NCBI GenBank assembly: GCA_034509495.1
Contig: CM067504.1
Location: 1,200,755-1,264,754 of the forward strand
Direction: 5' to 3'
Length of the DNA: 64,000 nt
Source of the DNA: Acestrorhynchus altus
Taxonomy: Eukaryota > Chordata > Actinopteri > Characiformes > Acestrorhynchidae
Position numbers and translations under genes: made by a program. This document shows positions 11,014-22,868 of this stretch, piece by piece; the stretch's first letter is position 1; every line of letters starts with the position of its first letter. Below the pieces are notes generated by a model. It had not been told where the DNA came from and did not search any database. It saw nothing but the letters and a program-made list of their open reading frames with translations.

Positions 11014-11064
<51 letters not shown>
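11014..11064. repeat. (AC)n microsatellite just after exon 3 donor
   Basis: A pure AC run that starts eight bases after the donor GTTAGT at 11006. The same arrangement is at 22052-22094 in copy 2. Confidence 0.95.
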
Positions 11065-11068
<4 letters not shown>

Positions 11069-11610
11069 AATGCTTTAACTCTATAACACCTCCTCTAAGA
11101 AACCTCTAATCAAATGACTGAACTACTCTTTCTTTCCATATGTCCAGCCCCAGCACTGTTGGTTTGACAGTGGTGTTGGGTTTACAGAGTCTGGAAGGGA
11201 TTAACTCCAATCAGGTTGTAAGAGGTGTTCAACAGGTGATCCGTCATCCAAGCTACAACCCCAACACCAACAACAATGACATCACCCTGCTTCGTCTGAA
11301 CGCCTCAGTCCCCTTCTCTGAGTACATCGTCCCAGTGTGCCTGGCAGCCTCAGGAAGCATGTTCCCTGCGTCCACCATGAACTGGATTACAGGCTGGGGA
11401 GCTATTGCTTCTGGAGGTAAATTACAATCAAGCCCACAAACCGAGATTTTAGAATCACTTGGTGTAAATCTGGTGACACTTCCACCACCATGCTTCACAG
11501 CTGGCATGAGGATCTTGTGTTCAAAGGCTCAAAGGTGTTTATAGGGTGTACTATACACACACATACACAAATACTTAGATATATCACATACAAGCAAAAT
11601 GATATTTATC

Positions 11611-11612
<2 letters not shown>

Positions 11613-11659
<47 letters not shown>
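11613..11659. repeat. (GT)n microsatellite next to exon 5 acceptor
   Basis: A pure TG run followed directly by the TTCAG acceptor of exon 5. It is conserved in copy 2. Confidence 0.95.
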
Positions 11660-11660
<1 letters not shown>

Positions 11661-11906
11661 CAGTTTCCTTGCCTCCTGAGAGCTGCAGGAGGCACAAGTG
11701 CCCATCGTTGGTCAATCTCAGTGTGCACAGATGCTGAAACCTGTAACAATTACCAGTAACATGATCTGTGCTGCCTGAAACAGCTGAGGCAAGGACACCT
11801 GTCAGGTACACGGTTAAAATGAACATTCATCTACCAGCTCAGTATCCAGCTGCAGACCCACAGTCTGGAGTGTGAAGGATCACAGTGAAGGTTCAATTGT
11901 GGAGGA

Positions 11907-11910
<4 letters not shown>

Positions 11911-11964
<54 letters not shown>
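11911..11964. repeat. (CT)n microsatellite forming the exon 6 polypyrimidine tract
   Basis: A pure CT run leading straight into GCAG before GGA GAC TCT. It serves as the polypyrimidine tract of the last intron. Confidence 0.95.
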
Positions 11965-11967
<3 letters not shown>

Positions 11968-12151
11968 GGGAGACTCTGGAGGCCCAATGGTGGTTAAGAG
12001 GATTGTTTGGATTCAGTCTGGAATCACTAATGGTCTTGTTGTGTTTGAACCGAATCCTCGCTTGAGCTTACACTCAGTGGTCCTGAGATATCAGCCTTGG
12101 ATTACCAAGACCATCAAACAGAACCTCCCTGGCTTTGTGAAGTTTCCCTAG

Positions 12152-13914
12152 AAAAGGCAAGATACGACTTTCACACACTTCTCTCTGTTTACACATATTC
12201 CTCATAGATCCATCTTAATTCACCTTCACATTGAAAACCCATCAATCAAATCCACTTTTCACTCTGAGATCTTGAGTCTGAGCAGAATCTGGAGCGCTAA
12301 AAGGTGACAGAGCCAGGAAAACCTCCCCAGACTGGGAAAGAAACCAAGACTTATTGGTACATGAAGAAATCTGTCTCTGAAACAGCACATGTATTCATGT
12401 CCATGTTTTCATGCATTATTGAGACAAGTGCTACAATCTCATCGTGATGTTTTAATCAGTGATGTTAAATATGTTGTGTAATTAGATATAAATAAGCTTT
12501 GTCCTTATAACAAAAACATTCATATTTAAATATGAACAGACTTTTCTAGTAGAACTTTTACCTCCATCTCCAATGACATGAAGGTCATGTGCACAGGTGA
12601 ATAAACACGTAAAATCCAATCTGGCTGTTCACATTCATGTTGGATCAGACACATATCTGATCTAGAACCACATATGAAAATGACTAAAATCTGATTGAAA
12701 AGATTAGATTTGACATGTCCACAGTACTTTGAAAACAGGGCCACATTAAGGCAAGAAATCGGATTAAGTCTTGCAATGTGAACGTAGCCTAAAACCCGTT
12801 CTGGTTTTAAATATGATTTAAAATAATGATATTTTCATCAACATCGATTTACAGCATGAAAGGCTTCATAGTGTTCACTCAAATTACTGCTGTGGTTACA
12901 TTCTGCCGCTTTTGTAGCTTCCTGTGGTATTTCTAAGGTGGAACGGTTAATTACAATAGCTAAGTTGGAGAATAATTCCAGCCTCACTGGTGCAGCCATG
13001 TTTGTGTCTCAGAGTTTTCATGAGCACACGGAGCTTTGAATGTATATGTCTAGTAAGCAGTAGTTTTTAACGGTTAGTTTTAAACGAGCTTAATGAACCA
13101 CCGTGCTCCCAGTATGACCTACAAACCAGCTGTCTTTCTCTCATTTCACAGCAAATTCATCAAGCACATCTACAGACAATAGAAAAGACAGAAAGAGCAG
13201 ACAGGGGCTTATAGTAGACTTGACAATGTATGAAATTAAGTCATTAATATCCCTGATTACATGAATCGTCTTCAGACGTTTTCTTTCTTCCTCTCTGTCT
13301 TATAATGTCTGTTGTGTTTCGTGAGCTGCCAGCAGTGAGCAGAGGCTCATATGAGAAACATTGGAACTAAGCACTTCTTACGTTTAATGGCACGAATCGT
13401 CTTCAGTTACGCTGAAGGTTTGGGGGAGGGCTGCACAATACATATCGTTTCAGCATCGTCATCACAATGTGGACATGAACAATATTCACATCGCAAGACT
13501 TGCAATGTCATATAAGACAGATTTAGCTCAATGCTAACATTTTTTCTGTGATTTTCTGGTGAAATTTGTTGAAAGTTCCTGTATTTTTTAATATCTTTAA
13601 ATATGTCACAGAATATCGCTGTTGTCCTGTATACCCAGTCCCAGCTTAGTATTTTCTGATTAATATCACTGGCTTATACTGTGGTGTAAAAGAATTAAAG
13701 CTACATGGGACACAGAATTGTACTTTATTAGACTTTGTTGTGCCGTCTCTATAATTAAAACTGCATGGAATATCACTGTGTCTCTTTTTGTGTCTCTTTA
13801 TGGTTTTTATTGACTATTTCTTTCATGTGGTCCAGTTGTGTTTTCATCCTTTTGATTTGAAATAATACTGACATAAACTGAATTCATCACTGATTCAAAC
13901 TCCAGTTCATTTAT
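12152..13914. other. 3' flank of prss60-like copy 1
   Basis: This is non-coding sequence shared with 27754-29090. No polyadenylation signal is convincing close to the stop. No host exon or named repeat was recognised, although the high conservation between copies is notable. Confidence 0.5.
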
Positions 13915-14290
13915 TATTTTTAGGCATTCAAACGTTTCCTAACAAGACTAGTCCTGTACTGATTGAGTTCATTCCTCCACAAACCAGCTTCAGCTCTGTG
14001 ATGCTGGTGGTTTCTCCATCAACTGCTGCTTCTCAGCTCCACAACATCTCTACTGATTATGATTCAGATTCTGACTGACTGTTCCAGAACATTACCTTCA
14101 TTCTCCTTAACTGCTTTTGCAGAACCACTTGTGTGCTTAGGGTCGCTGTCTTGTTGCCTGACCCACAATCTCTTAGATTGAGATGTGCAAACAAGTCCAA
14201 ACCACTATACTATCACCAACGATGGGCTTTTGTGCGAATGCAGTGTTTTCTTTTCTCCAAACATAAATCACACCTAGTCGCACTTCCAAA
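13915..14290 (-). mobile_element. Tc1-like transposase fragment
   Basis: In reverse complement it carries the C-terminal Tc1 blocks: the stretch for GAEAAVDGET-like residues, the ICTGTNQ-like end and the catalytic-domain region with HHRWW-like codons. It is closely similar to 63540-64000. It begins where the copy 1 homology ends. Confidence 0.6.
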
Positions 14291-14299
14291 GCTTATTTG

Positions 14300-14901
14300 T
14301 ACACTTTTACAACAAGGAATCTCACAAAAGCAGCTTTTACAGAAATCCAGCCTCAAATGAGTGACATGGCAATAGTGGCAAGGAAAAACTCCCTCAGAGT
14401 AAGAGGAAGAAACCTTGAACCAAGGCTCAAGAGAAGAACCCGTCCTCCTCTGTTCGACACCGGAGAGCATACACAAAGGCAAGGTTGGAAGATCAACATA
14501 GAATGTATAATAGAAATGAAATGAAATAGAGAGGAAATAAATTAATCAGATACAGGTAAGGAGTGAATAATATGGAAATTTCTAAGTTGATGCAAGCCAG
14601 TGTTGGTATTGTCCATGCAGGTTACGTAGTTTAATCTAGCAGTTGGTTCTCAGAATTGGATGAGTAGAGGGGTGAGTTCTAGTGAGAACCCTCGCAGCAG
14701 TGTTTTGTACTAATTGGAGCTTCTGTAATGATTTCCCCAAACTACCAGCTAGCAGAGCATTACAATAGTCTGGATGTGATGAATGTTTGTGTGAGAGTGA
14801 TTTACACAATTTTGCAATATTGCGTTGGTGGAAGAATCCCGTCTTTACTACGTTACTGATGTGGGTGTCAAATGAGAAGTCAGAGTCAAATACAACCACC
14901 G
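14300..14901 (-). mobile_element. LINE fragment (C-terminal end of reverse transcriptase)
   Basis: The minus-strand frame 14636-14899 reads VFDSDFSFDTHISNVVKTGF, CKSLSHKHSS and QKLQLVQNTAARVLTRT, the conserved region after the RT palm in fish non-LTR elements (LQ-VQN-AARVLT). The 14330-14480 stretch has the AAGGAAAAACTCCCT / AAGAAACCTTGA blocks of a common fish repeat. It is truncated and dead. Confidence 0.6.
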
Positions 14902-14961
14902 TGTCTCCAGGTCTGTAACAAATGGCAACATACCCTAAATATTCGCTATCACTGTAGGTGA

Positions 14962-17900
14962 GCTAAACCAGCCATTAGGCATGTAGTTTGTGTACTGCTG
15001 GTTCTGGTCCCAAACACGGATAGTGAGGGTTACGTCAGGAAGGATATCCAGAGTAAAAAAACTTAAAGCAAAACTATGATGTGGATCATGAATATGACTG
15101 TCATCCTGGATTGGTCAAGGTCTGGAAGCTAACAACAACCGACTTATGCTGTTGACCAGCAGTGTGCCAGTGGAAATGATGAAGACCATCGAGGAGGAGA
15201 GGAAGAAGGCGGGTAAGAAGGCAGCAAGAGAGAAGGAAAGGCAGGAATGTGGAGGTTAGAGTAGGGACTCTGAATGTAGGCACAATGACTGGAAAAGGCA
15301 GAGAGCTTGTAGACATGATGGAGAGAAGGAAGGTAGATATTCTGTGTGTTCAGGAGACCAGATGGAAAGGAAGCAAGGCCAGGAACATTGGAGGTGGATT
15401 CAAACTGTTCTATGATGGTGTAGATGGGAAGAGAAATGGAGTCGGGAAAGTGTGAAAAGTGTTCTGAGGTAAAGACAGGTCAGACAGGATCATGAGTTTG
15501 AAGTTGGTTGATGGTGTAATTTTTGAATGTTGTCAGTCTATACATGCACCACAGGTTGGTCAGTTAGAGGAGAAAGAGGAATTTGGAGTATGATGATGAA
15601 GTGGTAGAAGGTGTCCAGAGTAGAGATTGGTGATTGGCAGACTTCAATGGACACATGGTGAAGGAACAGAGGATGCAGAGTTAGGCGGCTGCAAAGAGAC
15701 TGGAAACAGCTGTGCTGAACCCATATTTTCAGAAGAGGGAAGAGCACAGGGTGACATACAAGAGTGGAGGGAGGTGCACACAGGTGGATTATATCCTTAC
15801 CAGGAGATGCCACCTAAAAGAGATTGGAGATTGTAAAGTGGTGCCAGGGGAAAGTGTAGTAAGGACGCATAGGGTGATTGTCTGTAAAATGAGATTAGAA
15901 ACAAAGAAAGAGGCAGGAAAGAAGACAGAGCCAAATATGAGATGGTGGAAGCTGAAGAAAAAGGATGGTTGCAGACAGTTCAGGGAAAAAGTGCAACAGG
16001 CCCTTGAGGAGCTACCTGAGGACTGGGAAAGTACAGCTAAGGTGGTGAGAAAAACTGGCAAGAATGTGTTGGGTGTTTGGTCAGAGGAAAGAAGACAAGA
16101 AAAGTTGGTGGTGGAATGAGGAAGTCCAGGAGAGTATTCAGAAGAAGAAGGCAGCTAAGAAAAAGTGGGATAAGCAGAGGGATGAAGGAAGCTAGGCAGA
16201 AGTGTTGTGAGCTGGTCACATAGCTTAAGAATGGTGGCAAAGGCAAAGCCTCAGGCCCATGATGAGTTGTGCTATGGTTGGACAGTAAAGAAGGAGTAAA
16301 GGACTTGTATAGTTTGGGCGAACAGAGACATAGAGCTGGAAAGGACGTACAGCAGGTTAGACTGATAAAGGACAGAGAGGGAAATGTACTAGTGAGTGAT
16401 GAGTAGATGGAACTTTGAAGAGCTAATGAATGAGTGAAAATGAGAGAGAGGAGATCAACAGGGAGAGATAGTGGTCAGTGCAGAGAATTAGTATGCAGAA
16501 AGTGAGAGAAGAATGTACAGAAGGAGTCTAGATGACATACCTGTGGGAGGTATGGAGATGTATATAGTATAGTACAATGATATTTGACTGTGCTGTTTAA
16601 CAAAAATCCTGAGAGTGAGAAGCAGTGTACTGGTCCCCATTTTTAAGAACAAGGTGATGTTCTTAGGTAAGTAGATTAGACACTCGTCAGGTAAGTGATT
16701 CACTCCATCACTGGTCACACTTATCTCTTAGTTCTGAAGTAAGTACTGTTTCAAAACCTCTCCACTATACTATCAATACAACCTTACCCTGCTATATTGA
16801 GACTGTGTCTGTCCCCCGTAGAGCTCGAAAACATGGCCATCAGAAAATCTGTTTTAATAACCTTATTAGATTTAGAACCAAATCTCCCACCTCTCTGAGA
16901 AGCAGCAGCTCTCGTATCAAACTGGGATTATTAAACATATGATATTTAACCTCAAAGCAGTGATTGTGAAAGAAATAATCACTATATTACTCAAAACTCA
17001 GGATATGAAATCTTTGAAAATACTTAACCTAAAGATATCTGATCCAGCTCCTGTCTCAAAAACTAAATGCTGCTTTAACAATCACTTCATGTACCGCCCT
17101 GGTCCAGACACAGACTTTCTCACTGGAAAGTTCATGGACTTCTGTACATTTTAGTATGTCCAGGATCCACTTAAAATGACCTTTCATTCCATTTTGGATG
17201 ACTTTGGGTTGAAACAAATTATCACTGGACCTACCCATCGATTCAACCACACCCTAGATCTAGTTTTAATCCTGGGTACCGACATAGACAACGTAATCTG
17301 TATCGCACAGAACGACTCCATTTCAGATCATTATCTAATTATATTTGACTTGATCTTACACCACAACATACATCAGTCACCTTGTTCCATTAGTAGACGC
17401 ACCTTAACAACCTCAACAGTTAATGAATTCATTAGTACACTCCCCGACCTATCCACTGTCCCTGCGCCCTCCAACCATAGACTGGATTGTACACAGACAC
17501 CTCTAAACTCAGTACTGCTCAAATCTGACTTATATTCCAATCAGAACCAAACTAATTAAAGAGGCAAATAGTTCTGTGGCATGAATGACTGGCACACGCA
17601 CTTTGAAACAGACCGCACGTAGTTACGAAAGCAAATGGCGCCAAACAAAACTAGAAATTTTTTGAGATGCTTGGAAACTTACTATCACAGATTATAAACA
17701 CGCTTTAGTTTAAGATAAATCATTATATACTGCATCTCTAATAGATAAAAATAAGGACAATCCTACATACCTGTTTAATACCTTTTCAAAATTAACCAGC
17801 AGCCACAACACAGGCTCAGTCATTCCAACAGACATCTCCTGTAATGACTTTATGACTTTCTTAACTCAAAATAGAAAAAAATTGGACAAAAGATTCAATC

Positions 17901-19352
17901 TGGCTCAACCACCCCTCACACATTTGAGAACAGTACTGTGTTGATACTGAGTCAAGGTTAGAACACTTTAAACCTGTCAATGAAAAAAAGAATCTCCTGC
18001 TTTAATTAGCTCTCAAAAATCATCCACAGAGGCCTAATCAGTACAAACGCTAGTTGGCAGGGATTTTCTACCAGAACTGAAATTTGACCATTATTAGTCC
18101 TGTTCTTTCATCCCTCCATTGGCTTCCCATTAAATTCAGAATCGACTATTGTTACTAATGCATGTTGCTGAATGGCTTAGCCCCCATTACCTTAAAGACT
18201 CCTGTATTCCAAGCAAAACTGTCATGCAGACTGTCATGACGAGAGGTCGCTGACTGCCCCTAGAATCAAAAGAACACAGTTGGGGACGAGCCTTCTCTAC
18301 AAAGCCCCGCCTCTGGAGTCAGCCCTCCTCCAACTGTTCGACTCAGACACTCTCCATCTTTTAAATCACGCTGAACCTTCTTAATGCAGGCTTTGAGGAA
18401 GTCAGGTGTGGCTGAAAGGAATGTGAGGGTGGTGCAGACACAGTGATATAATGTAGGTTGTAGTGAGGTGTGTAGTTGAGGACAAATGGTTTAAGTTAAG
18501 GTGAAGGTAGGTTACATCAGGGGATCAACATTGAGCCCCTTCTTGTTTGCAATGGTAATGGACAGGTTGACAGATGAGGTCAGATAGGAGGCTCCATGGA
18601 CCATGATGTTTGCAGATGACATTGTGATCTGTGCTGAGAGTAGAGATATGAAGAGAACCTGGAGAGATGGAGGCTTGTACTGAGAGAGAGGAATGAAGGT
18701 CAGTAGAAGCACACGGAATACATGTGTGTGAATGAGAGGAGGAAGGCATGATGCAAGGAGTAGAGGTCATAAAGGTGTGATGATCAAGATCTTGGGTCAA
18801 CCATTCAGAACAATGGTCAGTGCAGAAAAGAGAAAGAAGAGGGTGCAAGCAGGATGAGGGTGGAGGATGAGGTGTCAGGGCTATGGATATGATAGGCAAG
18901 AGTGAAAGGGAAAGGGTTTTAAGACAGTTAGAGACCTATTATGATGTCTGGTTTGGAGACTGTGGCTCTGTCTAAAAGACAGGAGGCTGAGCTGTAGGTG
19001 GCGGAGATGAAGATGCCAGGATTTTCGTAGGGAGTGACAAAGATGGACAAGATTAGAAATGAGCAGATCAGAGGGACAGTGAAGGTGGAGCAGTTTGGAA
19101 ATAAAAGCCAGAGAGGCCAGGGTTGAGATGGTTTGGACATATGCCGAGGAGGATAGTGGACAGGTTGGGACAAAGAATGTTGGAGATGGAGCAGGAAGGA
19201 GAAGAGGAAGACCTCAGAGGTTTTATGGATGTAGTGAAGGTGGACAAGGGAGACATTGGTGTGGATATGAGAGAGGCAGGGAGGGGCAAGATGGGAGGCA
19301 GATGTTCCACTGTGGCTAATTCCCAAATGGAGTAGCCGAAAGAAGAAGAAGC
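14962..19352 (+). mobile_element. RTE-type LINE, nearly full length but dead, with a LINE insert
   Basis: The endonuclease start reads VGTLNVGTMTGKGRELVDMM and DILCVQETRWKGSKARN. Later come YFQKREEHRVTYKSGG with CTQVDYIL (endonuclease C-terminus), LVPIFKN, QGSTLSPFLFAMVMD, the MMFADDIVIC catalytic box near 18600, and the terminal RWFGHMPRR, then AGCCGAAAGAAGAAGAAG. Frameshifts and stops are frequent. It is flanked by imperfect 14-bp target duplications, ATCACTGTAGGTGA (14948-14961) and ATCACTGCAGGTAA (19353-19366). The RT fingers region is displaced by another LINE at 16660-18385. The clade call is from motif resemblance. Confidence 0.75.
16660..18385 (+). mobile_element. LINE fragment nested in the RTE element
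   Basis: The frame 17176-17559 reads DDFGLKQIITGPTHRFNHTL and SISDHYLIIFDL, the late endonuclease blocks (GPTH..HTLDL and SDH) of a non-LTR retrotransposon. Around 18090-18350 an RT tail reads SSLHWLPIKFRIDY. The part between lacks the RT palm, so it is internally deleted. It interrupts the RTE between LVPIFKN and KSGVAE. Confidence 0.6.
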
Positions 19353-19525
19353 ATCACTGCAGGTAATATAGTCCCACTGCATCACAAGAGTGTTGTCCCC
19401 TGTGTTCTTTCTTAAGCACCTGAACTTCTTATACAACAGGTAACTATACGAACATGCAGACCTTATCTGCTGAACAGTGAGGTAGTGTGTCATGACGGTG
19501 ACCTTGACTCTGATAGAAATTCATA

Positions 19526-20370
19526 GTCTCTGCTTTGTTGACTAGCAGTCTGGACAGTCTAATATGAGGTATATTGGGAGGCCCTCATATACACTGGGAT
19601 AATATGGAGGGGGGGAATGAGAAAGAGGGAAGTGGGGAGTTTTTATGTTGTGGGCAATGGGGACATGCATTGCACTCGGGGTACTTCAAAGGATCATACA
19701 AATAAAGAAGAGTCGTGAACACTTCGGGTCAGCAGATGAAGAGTAATCTGCATAGAGACAATGAAGGAAGATGGCCATTTGCTAAGGTTCGAGATTCCTA
19801 GATTAGATTAGATTAGATTAGAAATGATAGAATTTATTGATCTCAAGTAGGATTCCCTGGAGGGAAATTAAGATTCCAGTAGCAGCATCCGTACAGTACA
19901 GAAACGAGAAGAAAGATAATAATTTAGTAAAGAAAAACACTATATAAATATAAAGAATATAACATAGAGACTATATTACAAAATACAATATAGATAAATA
20001 GTGCATGCTACAAGAGCCCTGTAGGAGGAGGAGAGTATTGCACATTATTATTACTTCTAAACTGTTTATTGCACCAAGTTCAGTTGTGTTGTGGTGGTCG
20101 GTTATATGCATCGCATGAAGTATTCTACTGTCACTGCTTCTGTTCCTTCCTGTTCCCACCTCCCCCAGAGAGGAGTTGTACAGTCTGATGGCGTGGGACA
20201 AAAAGAAAGCCTAAGTCTGTTGGTCCTGGCATTGGGAAGGAGCAGTCTGCCACAGGCTCCTGTTGTGGCTGATGACAATGTTCAGAGGGTGATCACCGTC
20301 CATAATGTCCATAATGTCCAAAATGTCCAGAACACAAGAAAAGTATTGTTAAAAAGCCACATATTTCATA
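19526..20370. repeat. Repeat block inserted upstream of copy 2 promoter
   Basis: This stretch is absent at the matching place in copy 1 (between GACTCTG and GCCACTGTGG). It includes (GATTA)n near 19799-19821, TTTATTGATCTCAAGTAGGA (also seen as TTTATTGATCCCGAAGGAAA at 47186) and a CAGTCTGATGGCGTGGGAC block, all resembling dispersed fish repeats. The element type is not settled. Confidence 0.55.
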
Positions 20371-20453
20371 GTGCCACTGTGGAAACAAACGAGGAGGAGG
20401 AAGAGAAAGAAAAAAAGCAGGTGATTAGATATCAAATTCTCTGAGACTGAGAG

Positions 20454-20459
20454 TATAAG
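20454..20459 (+). promoter_or_regulatory. Degraded TATA box of prss60-like copy 2
   Basis: TATAAG here replaces TATATAAG at 8701-8708 in an otherwise alignable context (GACTGAGAG before, GTGTGG after). Confidence 0.4.
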
Positions 20460-21544
20460 TGTGGAACCCACAAGGACAAGCACTTCTGCACCTTCCAGCA
20501 TATGAGATCTGCAGACATGGTGAGGACACAGTGGGCTTTGGTCCTCTCCTCCTGTGTGTAACAGGTAAGAGACAATCAGGGAAGACAATACATCACACCT
20601 GGTACCTAATCACACTCCTGTATCACACCTAGATTATTAGTTATTGTATTTGTGTACATACACACACTACAACCAGCACTGCAGACCACAGACAATCAGC
20701 AGACCACAAACACACACACTTGGTCTCACACACATAACAACGAGGTATTATTTCTTCCATTCCTGTGTACAAGTAAATATTATAAATTCAAAATAATACA
20801 TATTATATATATACCATATTATATAAACTGCACTCATTTTATCCCTTTCTGTCTCTTTTTTCTGTATTAATGAATTTCCACCACATTATATATATATATC
20901 ATCTCCTTATCTGAAACTTTTATTAGTTGTTTACGATTCTATTCTGTATTTCTAACATTATGTGTTTATTAAGTTGTACGTAGACTTTATCTAAAATATA
21001 AAGTTTTTTCCGAGATATATGTCAATGTTACTATAAAGACTATAAGACTCAATATCTCAGATCTGTTCAGAAGACAGACAGAATCTTAAAGCTCCAAAGG
21101 GGTGAAAAGAACCCAAACTTACCAACTTTACAATATCAGTCATATTTCTTATATCTGGCCAGATTTGATGATGATTATTTTCAGCCTTGCCCAATGTTGA
21201 TTCTGAATCTGATTCGCGAGCACAATTGATAATAATTGCCTAATGAAGAAACAATGCAGAAAAGAGATGCCAGTTTAACTGCATTCCAACTATGGTTCCA
21301 CAGATCATAGACAATAGAAGGAATGTAGATCATCAACTATGTAATGTCTAGTTCTGTCAAATAATTTAATTCCTTGAAAACAGCAATTAAGAAACAGTTC
21401 AAAATATTTAAGTGAAGAAAGAAAGGAACACCTTCTGCATTATTTGATATCAGTAGAACTCATCTATATAATGTTTATTCTTCTCTTCCGCTACAGATCT
21501 TGAGTTATTGAATGGTAGGAACTTTATTCTTCTTTACAAAATCA

Positions 21545-21720
21545 TTGGTAGAACAGCCTTCTCGCTTATTTAGGTCATTGCTCTGCTGCATGATCCACAT
21601 CCTCTTCACAATAGTTCAGAAATCATTGGTCCATCAATGGTAAGCCGTCTTGGCCTGATGTAGCAAACAGGCACAAAACCATGATACTTCACTACCACCA
21701 TATGTTTCACAGATGGGACA
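21545..21720 (-). mobile_element. Tc1-like fragment in intron 2 of copy 2
   Basis: Orthologous insertion to 10590-10745 (shared CCATCAATGGTAAGCCGTCT and CATGATAC), with several small indels. Confidence 0.6.
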
Positions 21721-22050
21721 GTTTTTGTGTGCAGGAATGCAGGGTTTTCTTTTCTCCAAACATTTAAATCAAAAATCATTTTCTTCCTTTGCCCTTAGTG
21801 TTCACTTCAGTATTTAATCAGATGATGACAAAACTAGAAACTTTTCTAATTTGACTAAATTTGTTCACTTGTTTCAGTATGTGGTCGCACTGTTGAACCC
21901 TCAGATCGTGGTGGACAGTCTGTATCTTTAGGGGCCTGGCCGTAGCAGGTTAGTTACAGAGTAGAGATTTTAGGCTATTTCTAAGTGAGGGGATCCCTCA
22001 TCAACAAAGACTGGGTTTTGACAGCAGCGCACTGTTTTGATGAGTTAGTA

Positions 22051-22051
<1 letters not shown>

Positions 22052-22094
<43 letters not shown>
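22052..22094. repeat. (AC)n microsatellite after exon 3 donor of copy 2
   Basis: Counterpart of 11014-11064. Confidence 0.95.
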
Positions 22095-22096
<2 letters not shown>

Positions 22097-22868
22097 AATG
22101 CTTTAACACTATAACACCTCCTAAAACAAAATGACTGGACCACTTTCTTTCCATATAATCCAGCTCCAGCACTGTTGGCTGACAGTGGTGTTGGGTTTAC
22201 AGAGTCTGGAACGTTTGATGGCAATCAGTTATAACAGGTGTTCAACAGGTGATCCGTCATCCACACTACAACACCAACACCAACAACAATGACATCGCCC
22301 TGCTTCGTCTGGACACCTCAGTCCCCTTCTGACTTCATCGTCCCAGTGTGTGCCTGGCAGCCTCAGGGAAGCAAGTTCCCTGTGTCCACCATGCGAACTG
22401 GATTACAGGCTGGGGAGATATTGCTTCTGGAGTGTAAATTACAATCGTCAAACTGGAAATTTTTGAATCACTTAAACACATAAAATGGAAGACATTTCAG
22501 TTTCTGTTAAACTGTGAGAAATAAAAGTTAAGACACCGCAATTGCTCTAATAGCTGTATTCCCCTTTGGGTGAAATAATGTCACATGTTTCGATACCATT
22601 CACTGTCTATGACATCAATTGAAGAAAGATGTCTCCAATTCTTCTCACATATCTGACCTTGTTTTGCCTCTCCCATCTTCTCCCCTTGTCACTGTTGTGT
22701 TATGTTTTGTTTCCCACAAGCTTTTAACATGTGTGTTTTGTGGTGACCAATGCCAGCGCTGCCTATGAGTCTATGGGCTGTTCCAGTCTCCATCAATATA
22801 TGACAGTTAAAAAAAATTAATTAAATTATGAACAAACAACTTCTTTGCTGGTGCATGCTGGTATTACA

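Larger units (their letters stand above)
8771..12151 (+). pseudogene. prss60-like secreted trypsin-type serine protease, copy 1 (exon 5 and 6 lesions)
   Basis: Exons: 8771-8819 (signal peptide, MVRTQCGLLVLLLCVTG), 10523-10543, 10837-11005, 11148-11416, 11664-11805 and 11968-12151. Junctions 1-4 keep GT-AG sites and reading phase. The mature part has NPR-IVGG activation cleavage, His in LTAAHC (about residue 76), Asp in NNDITLLRL and Ser in GDSGGP. The GKDTCQ residue six before Ser predicts cleavage after Lys/Arg. Family: S1 chymotrypsin fold; the layout with VCGRAPLN before IVGG and a short QNLPGF tail resembles fish prss60. Exon 5 lacks one base after SLPPES and has two TGA codons after NMICAA. 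Exon 6 is out of frame between QSGIT and RYQPW, losing the conserved Cys. It is either a recent pseudogene or an intact gene with consensus indel errors. Other S1 names (prostasin- or testisin-like) are possible. Confidence 0.7.
8321..13914. repeat. Segmental tandem duplication, copy 1 (prss60-like unit)
   Basis: This unit aligns by eye with 14902-29090. The match begins around CCGTGTCTCCAG, includes the promoter and all six exons, and ends around GAATTCATCACTGATTCAAA. Long near-identical blocks occur, such as 13400-13510 against 28555-28665, with many small indels between copies. Copy 1 lacks the large insertions of copy 2. Confidence 0.85.

Noticed and set aside
10793..11062. Cys/Val repeat proteins from (AC)n and (GT)n tracts
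   Set aside because: These come from microsatellites in other frames (also at 11584, 21981, 44631 and 41193).
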